The position numbers were made by a program, and so were the translations under genes. This document shows, in pieces, positions 1 to 10,463 of a stretch of DNA of 64,000 nucleotides. The DNA lies in the NCBI GenBank assembly GCA_002914805.1, contig JXTB01000249.1:276149-340148 (forward strand). The letters are read 5' to 3'. The notes beneath the pieces were generated by a model that saw only the letters and a program-made list of their open reading frames with translations, was not told the DNA's origin and ran no database searches. Source of the stretch: Parasponia andersonii (Eukaryota; Streptophyta; Magnoliopsida; Rosales; Cannabaceae). Numbering within the stretch: position 1 is the first letter of the stretch; every line of letters begins with the position of its first letter.

Positions 1-92
1 AATATATATTAGGACAAATGCATTGTCATATGCACCAAGATATGCGGTTAATCTGGTTTTGTTTTCTGAAAATATGGTACTTTTAATTACAG

Positions 93-390
93 GACCGGAA
101 TTGCGTACATTTCAAATGTTGCTGTTCGGGAAAGATTTCGACGGAAAGGAATAGCGAAACGGCTCATAGCAAAGGCAGAATCTCAAGCCCGGAGCTGGGG
201 TTGCCGTGCCATTGCTTTGCACTGTGATCTTAACAATCCTGGAGCCACAAAACTGTACAAGGATCAGGGTTTCAGATGTATCAAAGTGCCAGAAGGAGCA
301 AATTGGCCCCAGCCAAAGACCTCTCCGGATGTCAAGTTTAATTTCATGATGAAGCTTTTGAACACTTCTATTACTGCTAAGATTCTTTAA
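93..390 (+). CDS. GNAT-family N-acetyltransferase, last exon (5' part outside window)
   Basis: Terminal exon of a GCN5-related N-acetyltransferase gene. An intron end (TTAATTACAG) precedes the exon, which opens with one base completing a split codon and then reads 98 codons to TAA at 388-390. The protein contains the acetyl-CoA pyrophosphate-binding signature R-x-x-G-x-A (RRKGIA), then the beta5/alpha4 part of the fold with an N-N-P-G-A-T-K-L-Y segment and a G-F-R motif, both typical of GNAT C-termini. The tail with PEGANWPQPKTSPD resembles plant plastid GNATs that acetylate protein N-termini and lysines; that subfamily assignment is from memory and is less certain than the GNAT call. Bases 1-92 are intron. 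The gene converges on the phosphohexomutase gene, with about 2.2 kb between their stops. No break is visible in the part seen. Confidence 0.86.
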
Positions 391-1726
391 GAAATGTTAG
401 TAAGGGTTAAAAAAATGCTAAGAGGAAAAAGGAAAACAGCATAGGATATCTGAGATTAGCTTGTATATACTGTATGTAAGCAAAAGGATTCAGCTTGCTT
501 GTCTTCATAACTTTTATGATGCGTTTATGTGACAACAAAATTGGTTGTTTCCTTGTTAAACGCCAAATTTGCAAAGCTCTGATGATGAGTTATAAAAACT
601 TGTCACACCTGTCCCAAACAGGAAGTTAACATAAAGAAAGTGAAAAATAAACTAAAAAAAGCTGTAGTATAGATTCAGTTTCGATCACTCCATTGTAATT
701 GTGAGCAACACTTACTGATAGATTTAGTTTAGATTACACAAGTATGCTAAGCACCATGTCAAATAGTAACCTTATAATCTCTAAGGCACTCATGATAAGG
801 CACTCATGATAACCTTATCATCTTTAAGGCACTCGTGCTAACCGTTGTGGCACACACTATTTAAATATTATTTTTATTTATAATATATGTTTTCCACAAT
901 AAAATCTTATTATTTTAACTACCAGTTATTAATAATAAAAGGTCCATTACACTCATGAACTGTGTGAATAATTTTCTTTATTTTATGAAATATATGAGTA
1001 ACAAAGTAATTAATTTTCTTTGTTTTATGAAATATGAAAGAAATATGTGAGTAGCAAAGTAATAAATGGGAGCTCTAATTTATAAAAATTTAGTGAGGAT
1101 AAAATTAGAAACAAAATTTGAATAAAAGAGAAAAACCTATAAATGTATCAACTTTGGTCACATTGGAAAATACATACATATTTTAGATTTAAAAATAATG
1201 GTATTATTATAAATTTGAACTTTATAATAGCAATGTTGTAAATTCAAACATATTCTAATGGTAATATTGTAAATTAACACATGCTAAAATTAAAATATGC
1301 TGTTCTTTATGTTATATTTAAGACAACATATATAAAAATTATTTCAAATATGATATACTAATGGAAACACATTTTTTTGACAATGCTAAAACTTGTACTA
1401 AAAATATTAGCATGAGATATAGCACTCTCATTAGAGATACTCTTAGAATGCATTTAAATTTGTAATTTGAAGTGTCAAAATCATTAAATATTGATCCTAA
1501 ATAATGGGAAAAAGTCTTTATTCTACTCTCTAAAAATTTTAATTTTTGTTATCTTAGTCCCTAAAGAATTAAAAATATTTTATGTTAGTCCTTTAAAAAT
1601 ATTTTACGTTTAGTCCCTTTTCGCGTTTCATTAACAAATGAGATACACATTGCCCTTGTGTTTTATTCATTTCCACAAGCATATGTAACCGTAAAGAGAT
1701 TTGAAGATGAAATGCTGTAGTTTCTA

Positions 1727-1757
<31 letters not shown>

Positions 1758-2567
1758 GGCACCAATCTCCTGTAGGTATTTTTTTTTTACTTATATATAG
1801 GTATTATTTTGAAAAAAATAGAAATTCTATTATGTATATTTTTTTATAATAAAAAATAAAAATAATAATATTAATGATACACATATTTTTATATACTTTA
1901 TTATAATCGTTAGATTACTATTAAATAATAATCCAACAGTTAAAAAAAAAATACTTACACGTAAATTTAAAAAAAATACTTATTAGATTAGCAATTTCTA
2001 TTAGATTAGCAACTTATATATATAAAGACACGAATGGTTGAACAAAAATCAACTCCACATTTAACAAAATTACACTTTAAAACATGTCCAAAATGTGGTA
2101 TTTTGTTCAAATAATTAAAACAGACGAGCAAGTTATGCGCCTCTTTAGTTAAGAATCATACATATTGAAAAGGATTTAACTCTAGTAATATAGGATTTTC
2201 GGTATGATTGGTAAGGAGTGTAAATCGGCAAATAATCAATAGTGATTTAAAAATAAATTAAAAAACAAAACACCCTTAATTATGAAGGCTGAAAAGATGA
2301 CAATTCTCCCACAGAAAAAGATGCCATAAAAATTTCTCAAGTCTTCACTTTAGAATATTATTCTATAGTCAGATGGTTGGCAAAACTCAGACTTGTGGCA
2401 CTCCGGTGCCACTGGTAGACAAGTATTTCCGAAAACCTTTTTGACTTCTATAGTTCTGTAGCTCCTAGTTACGTTACCTGCGGCTAAAACGGACACACAA
2501 CATGTTGCAACATAAAGACACGATGGAAGACAAGGATTTGCAGCTTCGGAGGATCTCATGACCCAAA
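391..2567. other. Convergent intergenic region, including both 3' UTRs
   Basis: AT-rich spacer between two convergent genes. Roughly the first 200-300 bases should be 3' UTR of the GNAT gene, and about 2340-2567 3' UTR of the phosphohexomutase gene. Between them are a short duplicated 'aaggcactcatgata' motif (about 782-840), a (TA)n run at about 1729-1756 and a MITE-like segment (separate entry). No coding region could be supported here. Confidence 0.6.
1757..1990 (-). mobile_element. MITE-like element next to a (TA)n run, related to the 40.5-kb element
   Basis: Directly after a (TA)n microsatellite comes GGGCACCAATC, followed by T-rich DNA. The segment contains the reverse complement of the motif 'gtaatctaacgattataat', which also occurs in the elements at about 40.1 and 40.5 kb. 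The left end matches, as an inverted repeat, the right end GATTGTTGCCC of the 40518-40771 element. The right end is not clearly defined. There is no coding capacity. Confidence 0.45.
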
Positions 2568-5500
2568 TTATGATTCTTGAACGAATTTGTCCAAGGCGGA
2601 TGTGTCCAAAGCCGAGAACTCCTTCGTAGCTGAGAGCACAACAATTCCGAGCCTCACAGCATCATCAAGGGTTGGTGCCTACGGGGTTGAAATTGCATTA
2701 GCTGGAGATTTAATGGTATAACCTATGAAGAAAAGAGGATAAGATAAGGCTTGAAATACCTCAATGTTGAGAGGAAGTACAGGATCATGAAGCGAAAGTC
2801 TAAGAAGAAACCAACCACCAAAGCCGGAAACTCGGACCTGTTAGCAAAAGAAAATTGGAAAATTGAATCAAGGACTGTGACAACAGCAGCAACAACAACA
2901 AAAATGGCGATAAGGTAGTTGGCCAACGGTGGCAATGGAAACTGTTAGACAAGTTGGTTTAAAAGGTTACACGATTAGTCTAGGTCAAACTTACGCCTTC
3001 ATAGTTTACAGGGGCTTTTTGAAGCTTGTCAACTGCATCAATAGAACTCTCCAAAAGTTTCAACACTGCATCTCCATAGTCACGGAAAGATCTGGTAGAA
3101 GTAGTAATCTATTAGTTCACAGCAAACTCACAAAGCCAAAATTTTTAAAACCAAAGCTAATAAAGTGGCATACCCTCCTTTAAGATCTGGATGGCTTTGA
3201 TTGATCTTTAGTCTCAGTTCCACAGCAACAGCTGGCTCCTCTAAACCTTCTACAAGATCAGTCAATACTTTGCTGCCATGACCCAGTCCTGAAGCTCTAG
3301 CTGAAGCAAGTTTATTCAAGATTTTGACCTGAAATTGAATTTAATATAAATAAAGATGGAACAAACAATAGCAACGAAGGAAATCAAATTTATCCACACA
3401 TCTGAATTGGATATCAACGTGTGGACTTGCCAGTCAACTGTGGTGCAAGAGGGAGCACTTGGTGCAATGTTATGTGAAAAAAGCCTACCATGAGATATGC
3501 CCCATCATCAAGCCAATGATTTTCCTTAAGAGCTCCATGACCACTAGTTTCAATAGCCAAATGGGATTCCTCGCCAATAGAGTTCTGTCAGAAAAGAAAC
3601 AAATTTCAGTTAAAAAAGTCTTAAGTGACTAAAAGATTGTATTGAAAACTGGACACTCTAAATTAATGCCAATAAAACCAAACTTTGTTCAGACGTTCAT
3701 GGCTTAAGATGATAACCAAAAACAAAAGAAGTAGACATTAACCAAAAAAAAAAAAAACAGAGGTGGGGCAGAGGAGGAGTCAGATGCACGGAAAGTATAA
3801 GATGAAGCAAGATTAGATGGTGATTCATATTAGGAAAGGCAGAATATCTGCTAGTATCCTCGTCAACCACCATTGAAAATTATAGTTGTAGGATCTAGTT
3901 AATAATTCATAGATTCAAAATTTTAATTCGCATGAGATATCTCATGCTCATAAATCCAAGCACTAGTTAATGTCTCAGAAACTTAAGCAGCAGAAATTAC
4001 GAGCTAAGAGATATATCCTACCAAACGAATGGCTTCATCGATGACATTTTTGTAGCCTCTTTTAAAGCGATGGTGCTTCCCGCCTACAAGGAATATCAAA
4101 TTATAAATGCATTCATATATTTTAAGAAAAAGAGGACTCCCTTTCAGATTGTCATACCAAGTTTCTTCTCAATAAATGTGGTCAAACCATCTGAAGTCAC
4201 ACTGTCTGTAACAATAGTTGTCCATGGATGCTAGAGGGGAAACCCAAGAAAGAACAAGATAGTTTAGATTCACAAAATAAGAGCCTTAAAAAGAGCTGAA
4301 CCATGAAAACCTTACTTCCTCAAGAACGATGGCAGACATTAAGGCGATCAGACGATTCCGGTTGAATTCACGACCACTTGAATCCACAGCAGCAGATCTG
4401 ACGGAAATAATTGATTAAAAATACTATATTATCTATTATAGTCTAGCAAAAATGTGAGTTGCAAAATTGAGATACCTGTCAACATCAGTATCAAATATGA
4501 TCCCCAAATCAGCCTTGTTATCAAGGACTGCCTTAGTGATAGCTTTCATTGCTGCCTTGTCCTCTGGGTTTGGAATATGATTGGGGAACATACCTGATCC
4601 CAAAGCAAACTTTTATTACAGGATACCAACCTTTTTATTTCTATATAAAAAATAAAAAAATAATAATAAAAAGAAAAACTCAAATATTCAAGATTTAAGT
4701 TTTACCGTCTGGCTCCAAAAACTGGCTACCAAATGTAACTGCCCCCAGAGGCTCAAGCACCTTAGCCTGACAAAACAACAGAGATAAATGTCTTATTTTA
4801 TCAACCAAATGCACATAGAACACTCCATGTAAATAAGAACAACATGAATAAGAGCAATAATTCTCCAGCATAATCAATGAATTATGAATTACAGTTTTGA
4901 ATGCTGCACAGCAAACATTCAAAAGTTGGGGACAAAAAGAAAAGAAGGCAGTGGTAGTCTGTTGATACGTAAAAGGTGTTCTAATTATCTGCAGTTTAGA
5001 ACCTTGTAATCAAGTAATGCTTTTATCTGATGGGCCACAAATGGAACCATGCAATCATGACGATAAAGCAAAATTTGAGCAAAGGATACTTACTGCAAAA
5101 AATCCACCTGCTCCATTCCCTGCATCAACAACAATGTGGAACCCCTCCAGTGGCTTTTCTGAGATCAGCAACAGAAAAATGTTAGCAAAGAAGATGATTT
5201 CACCTCAGAGGCAACATACAAAAATTTTACAAATAAAGTTTCCCGCTCCCAGTCAATTAGAGAGCAAAAATCAACAGTGGAAACAGAATAACAATGCGAA
5301 GCTCCTCACATATAGCACCATTCAAGAGTTAGAAAGAGATTTTGATCTCCAAATATATCTATATTTTGATCAAGTATTTCAAAGATACCTATATTTCCCG
5401 CAGCTTTTCGAACTGCCTTTACAAGATCAGATGTATATACAGTCATATAATCTACTCTCTTTACCGATGCAGAAGCTTTTTCCTGGGAAGTAGCCAGTCC

Positions 5501-8500
5501 TTCTACTGTAAATTTACTGTATATTTCCACAGCACGTTCCAAGATGTCCTTTATGTCAGGTTTTCCAAGCCCTCCAGCATTTGTGAAAAATTTGAATCCA
5601 TTTCGGTTGTATGGAAGATGACTTGCTGTCAGAATTATTTTATTAATTAGCCATACAAAATAGGTGACTAAAAGAACGATACAAGATTTATAAGTTTGGC
5701 CAGTTTTTCCTATACAGCGTAAAACAGATGAATATCATAAATCTGACAAAAGAGAATAAACCACCTGTTATCATTATGGAACCATCAACTGGACATAAGA
5801 AAACATCATCCTCTGTCAGTGTGCTATTAAACATTGCTGGTGTAGATGCTAATCTACATAAAGGCAAACAACAAATATCATGAAAGGCCCTTTACCTGTC
5901 ACAAGAAGCATAAAGAAAAAAATAAAAGTGCTCTTGATGACAAATGCATAGACCTTGATACAAAAGAAAGCACAAAACTTTTTTTTCTTTTCCAATGAAA
6001 AAAAAAAAAGAAAAGAAAACACAAAACTAAGTTCATCATAAATACCATTTGAGTCATAATTATGAGCTTATGATAGACAATAACCAATAACAACAGGACA
6101 AGGCAGCAAATCAATTAATGGGTCAACCTAGCCACCACTACATCTATTGACTAGTACCAAAATTTGAAACTTTACTGATACCAATGGCACCTAGAAAATA
6201 CCTTAACAAAAGAAATAAATTGTCAACTTTTTGGTTTACTATATCCAAAGCATATGGTCAGATCACAAATTGAGGCAACGAATAAAGAACACATGTTTAA
6301 GGGTGATCTTTATATCTAGATGCAATTTTGCACTATCAATGACCTTTGCATCTTTGGATTGTACCAGCTAGAAAATACAAGCACTTAAGAACCCAAGCAA
6401 TTTAAACAAAACCGAGTTATACACAAGTCAATCAAATTTAAAAATGACTTCTTGAAAATAATTGGTACATTAGGATCTCATATAATTATCAACAAGAAGA
6501 TTAAAATCAACTATGGTTACCCACCCATATTGAATAACATCAAGGCCAGCGCTCGCAATTCCTTGTGAGATTGCATCCTGAAAGTTGGATAACCAAACTG
6601 TTAAATTTTGAGAAGTTTTTGAATTCCATATGCGTCTGAGAATATCAGAATTTAAGGCTTTCTATAATTATCCGCTATAAGACTTGGGAGCAAGCTAAAT
6701 CCTCCAAAAGTCTGAATTCTGTTTTTGGCGTTTAATTTTAAAAATAAAAATTAAAAAAAAAACCAGCAACTACGTATATAAAAGACTGAAGTCATTAGAT
6801 TACAAAAATTAATCTTAATTGGAGCAAAAAAGTAACCAAAACTAGCTAACAAAAGATTGTCAATCATAGTTTACTAAAACGTAATTCTAACAACCCATTT
6901 TCCTTTGTATTTCCAGAGTTAAGCAATGTTCAGATGTCATTCTCGAAGTACTTCAAATAACTCTCTTCGAAAATTTCACACAAGGAACGCAGAAGGGATA
7001 GTAGGAGGAACATATTAAATGCCATAAGAAAACTCATACATGTATATCTATGTGAACATTAAACCCACTGAGGCTTCAAGGACAAGTACCTGTAAAGTTT
7101 GTGCAGATATACGAGAGTCATGGCCAACAGAAACACTTAAACGCCGAGAGCCGTCGGCTTTCTTCTTTTCGACTAACCACGCAGCAAAGGCAGCAGCTAT
7201 TGCTTTTGCAACTGGTTCAGTGAGATTGACTGGTTCTCCCTCAACACCAGCAATAGCAACACCTCGAATATCACTGCATAGACACCAGCACAGGCAAATA
7301 CACAATATGTGTTGATTACAGGAAAAAGGAAACTATGAAGGTGGCAGTTCAGATATTAAATTTGGAACCTAAGATTTTAGGAAACGTCCATTTGTTACCT
7401 GCCATTTTGAAGCTTCAAAAAATCAACTTTGCCAAGAGATGGTAATGCAGTAGTAGATGGAGCAGCTGCACATAGGAAAATAGAAGGAAAATAAATGTAT
7501 CAGATAAAAGTCTAAATTTAATGAATAAGCTGTGTAACGAATTACTTTGGAACCTAAGGATCCAAAAACCTAAATGACAACATAATGCTGAAGAAAACGA
7601 GAAATATTGGTGATGACAACATGAAATAAGTATTTATAGGATTTTTAAAATATTGGTTATGCACTTGATATCAACCTGTATAGCGAGAGTCTAGAACAGA
7701 CCATTGCAATGAATAGTTCTCCGGTTAGCAAAACCGCTCTGGTATTTTGATAAGTTGCGCAAATGCATGGAAGGGACGGTAGTCCATGCTAACTTCCCTC
7801 CCTGAAAGGGGAGGGGCTTGCGCATGTAAGGGGCAAAATGGTCCCCTTGAAATTGGGCGCTGGACTGTCTATTTTGTGGGTACCATTGTGACACAAAAAC
7901 ATTTTGGACAATCTTCCCTGACATTGCTGCATAAAAATCTGTCACTTTATCAGTTTTGATTCTTGTAAGAGCTTTATCAATAGCTTATCATGTTTTGACA
8001 GTGTTAGACTATCAATAAGACGAGCTAAGCTCAGCAGTTGAGTACTACAGTATTTATGTTCAAATAGATGATTGACTACTGCTGCCGCATAAGGTGTAAC
8101 GCTTTTTGTATAAGGTGTAACGTTTTCAAAAGAGAAAAAGAATTGTCTGTCCCAATTTGCTACAGTTTCCAAGAATAGTATGTTATGGTTCTCACTTCTT
8201 TAATTAGCAAAGAAAATTTACAACCCCTTTATAAGTTCACTCGGCTTATTCAAGTGGGTAAATACCACTTCATGATATGTCCAACAATAACATAAGCAAA
8301 GGCAGCAAAATGTCTTAAGAAATGCTACTTAAGCTTAGCCTAGAATTGAGTTTCACTTAAAATGAAGGTTCCAGCACAAAAAAAACACGTCAAATCCACA
8401 CAAACATTGAACTTCCACAAGGCATCAAACAAAAAAGAAAAACATGGCAACCCCAATTCATATAAGCAACAAAACATCATACATATAGAAATGGGAAAAG

Positions 8501-8889
8501 GAATAACAGAACCAAACGACTCCACTCAGAAGAAGAGTATACTTGAAATAATTAAATGTACTTAGCTCCCTGATCACTTCCCATTTCTATCTTAAACATA
8601 TGTATAGCAAACCACACTCTAAAGCTCTCTAAACAGTAATAGCTAATACAACACTATGGTCCATGGCTAACAGTTATAAAGCCTTTGAAAACAGAGGAAA
8701 GTGATAGAGCTAGATATGAGTTGCTTGAATCCATTCCAAACCCAGATTCAATTTTCGGAAAGACAAAAACTTTGAATAGTTTGATCAACAAAACTGCTTG
8801 ATTAGCTCTACATATGAAAATTAAGAGCAATTTTGACAAGAAAATGGAAAAGAAAGATGAGAAATGAGTTGAAAAGCTTCACCTGCCAT
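2568..8889 (-). CDS. Alpha-D-phosphohexomutase (phosphoglucosamine mutase-like), probably plastid, 18 exons
   Basis: Intact gene. Coding exons on the complement: 8889-8883, 7926-7702, 7465-7399, 7273-7090, 6577-6525, 5853-5765, 5625-5389, 5158-5094, 4766-4706, 4593-4476, 4397-4316, 4230-4158, 4083-4022, 3584-3489, 3328-3174, 3091-2995, 2837-2760, 2678-2568. All introns are GT-AG and the frame stays open to TAA: 620 codons, 619 aa. The order of sites is that of phosphosugar mutases that move phosphate between C1 and C6: phosphoserine loop TASHLPYNRNG (Ser about 210), metal loop DTDVDR (364-369, against the canonical DGDGDR), sugar loop ETSGH (453-457) and phosphate-binding RVSGFGGW (559-566). 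It matches the Arabidopsis At1g70820-type protein in length and sequence; its substrate is not known to me. Residues 4-77 are basic, Ser-rich and transit-peptide-like. The first ATG (8889) is in frame with a second ATG at 7924. Confidence 0.93.
7702..7926 (-). other. Symmetric transit-peptide exon (exon 2) of the phosphohexomutase
   Basis: This 225-nt exon is bounded by TATGCAG and a GTCTGT donor and encodes a region starting MSGKIVQNVF and ending RRTIHCN. It is rich in Gln, Ser, Lys and Arg with almost no acidic residues, as in chloroplast transit peptides, and joins in phase to A-A-P-S-T-T. It lies inside an otherwise AT-rich intron and is clearly more GC-rich than its surroundings. An alternative acceptor 12 nt upstream (GTGACAG) would also keep the frame. 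Confidence 0.85.
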
Positions 8890-9065
8890 CTGAAACGAGA
8901 GTGCCCTTTTGAGATTTTGGCCAAAAAACCAGAGAGAGACGAAGAGATTGGCGGAGAAGACAATAGAACACAGTGGAAAGAGTAGTAGGTGAAAATGAAA
9001 ATGAATATGAATATGAATATGAATATATCTAATACTAATGGTCTCCGCTCTTTCTTTCTATGTGC
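8883..9065 (-). other. First exon and 5' leader of the phosphohexomutase gene
   Basis: The exon ends ATGGCAG followed by GTGAAG at 8882, a good donor. No ATG precedes 8889 in frame: the frame is open upstream but reaches a TAG near 9060. The transcription start is inferred from the TATA-like box at 9092-9099 and is approximate. The leader includes a repeated 'gaatat' tract at about 8990-9028. Confidence 0.6.
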
Positions 9066-9091
9066 CATTATGCTTTTTTTCGTTCTTTTAA

Positions 9092-9099
9092 GTATATAC
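9092..9099 (-). promoter_or_regulatory. TATA-like box of the phosphohexomutase promoter
   Basis: On the minus strand this reads AGTATATACT. It sits about 30 bases upstream of the inferred leader start and about 45 bases downstream of a palindromic G-box, which is the usual plant core-promoter arrangement. It was assigned by position and sequence only. Confidence 0.45.
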
Positions 9100-9140
9100 T
9101 CTTATTATTTGTCCGGCGGACTCAAAACTCCTATTACAGT

Positions 9141-9150
9141 GACACGTGTC
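9141..9150. promoter_or_regulatory. Palindromic G-box GACACGTGTC
   Basis: A perfect 10-bp palindrome around CACGTG (9143-9148). G-boxes bind plant bZIP and bHLH factors (light, ABA and clock outputs). It lies just upstream of the TATA-like box of the phosphohexomutase gene, so it could contribute to its regulation. Confidence 0.5.
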
Positions 9151-10370
9151 CTTGTGAAGCCAGTTCTTTTGGACCAGAGTAACACGGACAAAACCCAATA
9201 ACTTGGGCCTCAGCCATGAAGTCCGTCAAAAGCCCAAAATTCAAGTCAAACTACAAGCCCAAAATACCAATTCAATTGGCCTACCCAAAATTAAAGTTAT
9301 ACGCTTTAACTAAGATGGCACATTTGTGGTGCCCAAAAGGATTTTCTATTATCTGGCTTTTGTGTGTGTGTGTGTGTGGATATATACGTATATTTACTAT
9401 TCATTAATTTTCTATTTCCTTTTCATCTTTGAAATTTACTGATTATCATTCCCTGGGTGAACAATAATATAGACAAGTGAACGGAATCTTTTCTCGTAAG
9501 TGCATATAAAATCTTCTAACCTTTTTGTACGAGATTATACTAGAAATGTTAAATTGTAGGAGATCTTATCTTTATATTTAATTAAAATTAATAAAAAAAA
9601 AACTTTTGTAGAAATTGTTTTCAAAAATTGTACAACCAAACGCAAATTCTATGCTTTCAGTCTGAAAATTATTTGAAAACAATTGTACCAAACGAATTTT
9701 GAAATATTAAAAAACTTGGATACAATCGTTATTTTCAAATAGAATTTTCTTTTTTTGTTTTGTTGTGTTTTCAAATCACATACCAAACAAGGTTAGAGTC
9801 CCAAATTCTCTAATCCCAAAGAATTGAATTCCTTCTACTTGTTATGTAACTTAATATGTTTATAATAATCCATGATTGAAATCTTTTCTTGGGAGCTTAA
9901 AGATTGGTTTACTCACCGATTGTCTATTACAACTGATTTTCATAGATTGATATGGGGCAAGAGAAAACGAGATTTGGTAAGGAAACTGTAATATAAATGA
10001 GAAGACTTGAAATTCTAATTTTGATTTAATTTATATGTTGAAAATCATTAATAAAAAATTTTATAATTCCCTTTTTTGTTTGAAGATATCTTATATTCTA
10101 GCCTTGTGGAGAGATCTCTTTTGTAAGATGTTGGTTGCAGGTCATGTGTAATGCCACTAGATTAAGACTACTACATACTGGACCCCAGCCAAGCCGAGGT
10201 TTGATACTTTTTTTTTTGTCCTAGTTTTGTTCTCAACCGCTACACTGCTCTTTCTTCATGTTCCTTTGTCTCTTTTTCAGGACTTTTTCTAGTTTTCAAT
10301 TTCTTTTTTTTTTTTAAGCTTAGCTTTTTAGGGTTGTATTGGTTGCATTTATCCATTATGTATTTTTTAG
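9151..10370. other. Intergenic, no gene seen
   Basis: AT-rich DNA with a (GT)n run near 9361-9378 and several 'accaaac' type motifs around 9630-9790 that suggest old MITE debris. No reading frame could be supported. Confidence 0.5.
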
Positions 10371-10463
10371 GTTTTGAATCAAATTGTGTTTGAAATTCCT
10401 GGTGAGCATCCTTTAGCTGAGAGCAGACCACTGCTTGAACTTCTTGGCCACACCCCTCCTCAG
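10371..10463 (+). pseudogene. Orphan exon-like fragment, unidentified protein
   Basis: A 93-nt open stretch (31 codons) preceded by TATTTTTTAG and followed by a GT, so it has the form of an internal exon. It encodes a protein-like, proline- and leucine-rich peptide containing EIPGEHPLAESRPLLELLG. A second exon-like stretch may follow at about 10516-10561 (TTQPPLVSAPQRLLQ, then GT). I do not recognise the family. No further exons, start or stop could be tied to it, so it is more likely a captured or relict gene fragment than a gene. Confidence 0.4.

Noticed and set aside
5017..5493. 158-codon plus-strand open frame
   Set aside because: It overlaps two true minus-strand exons (5158-5094 and 5625-5389) and the intron between them; its composition is that of antisense and intron sequence.
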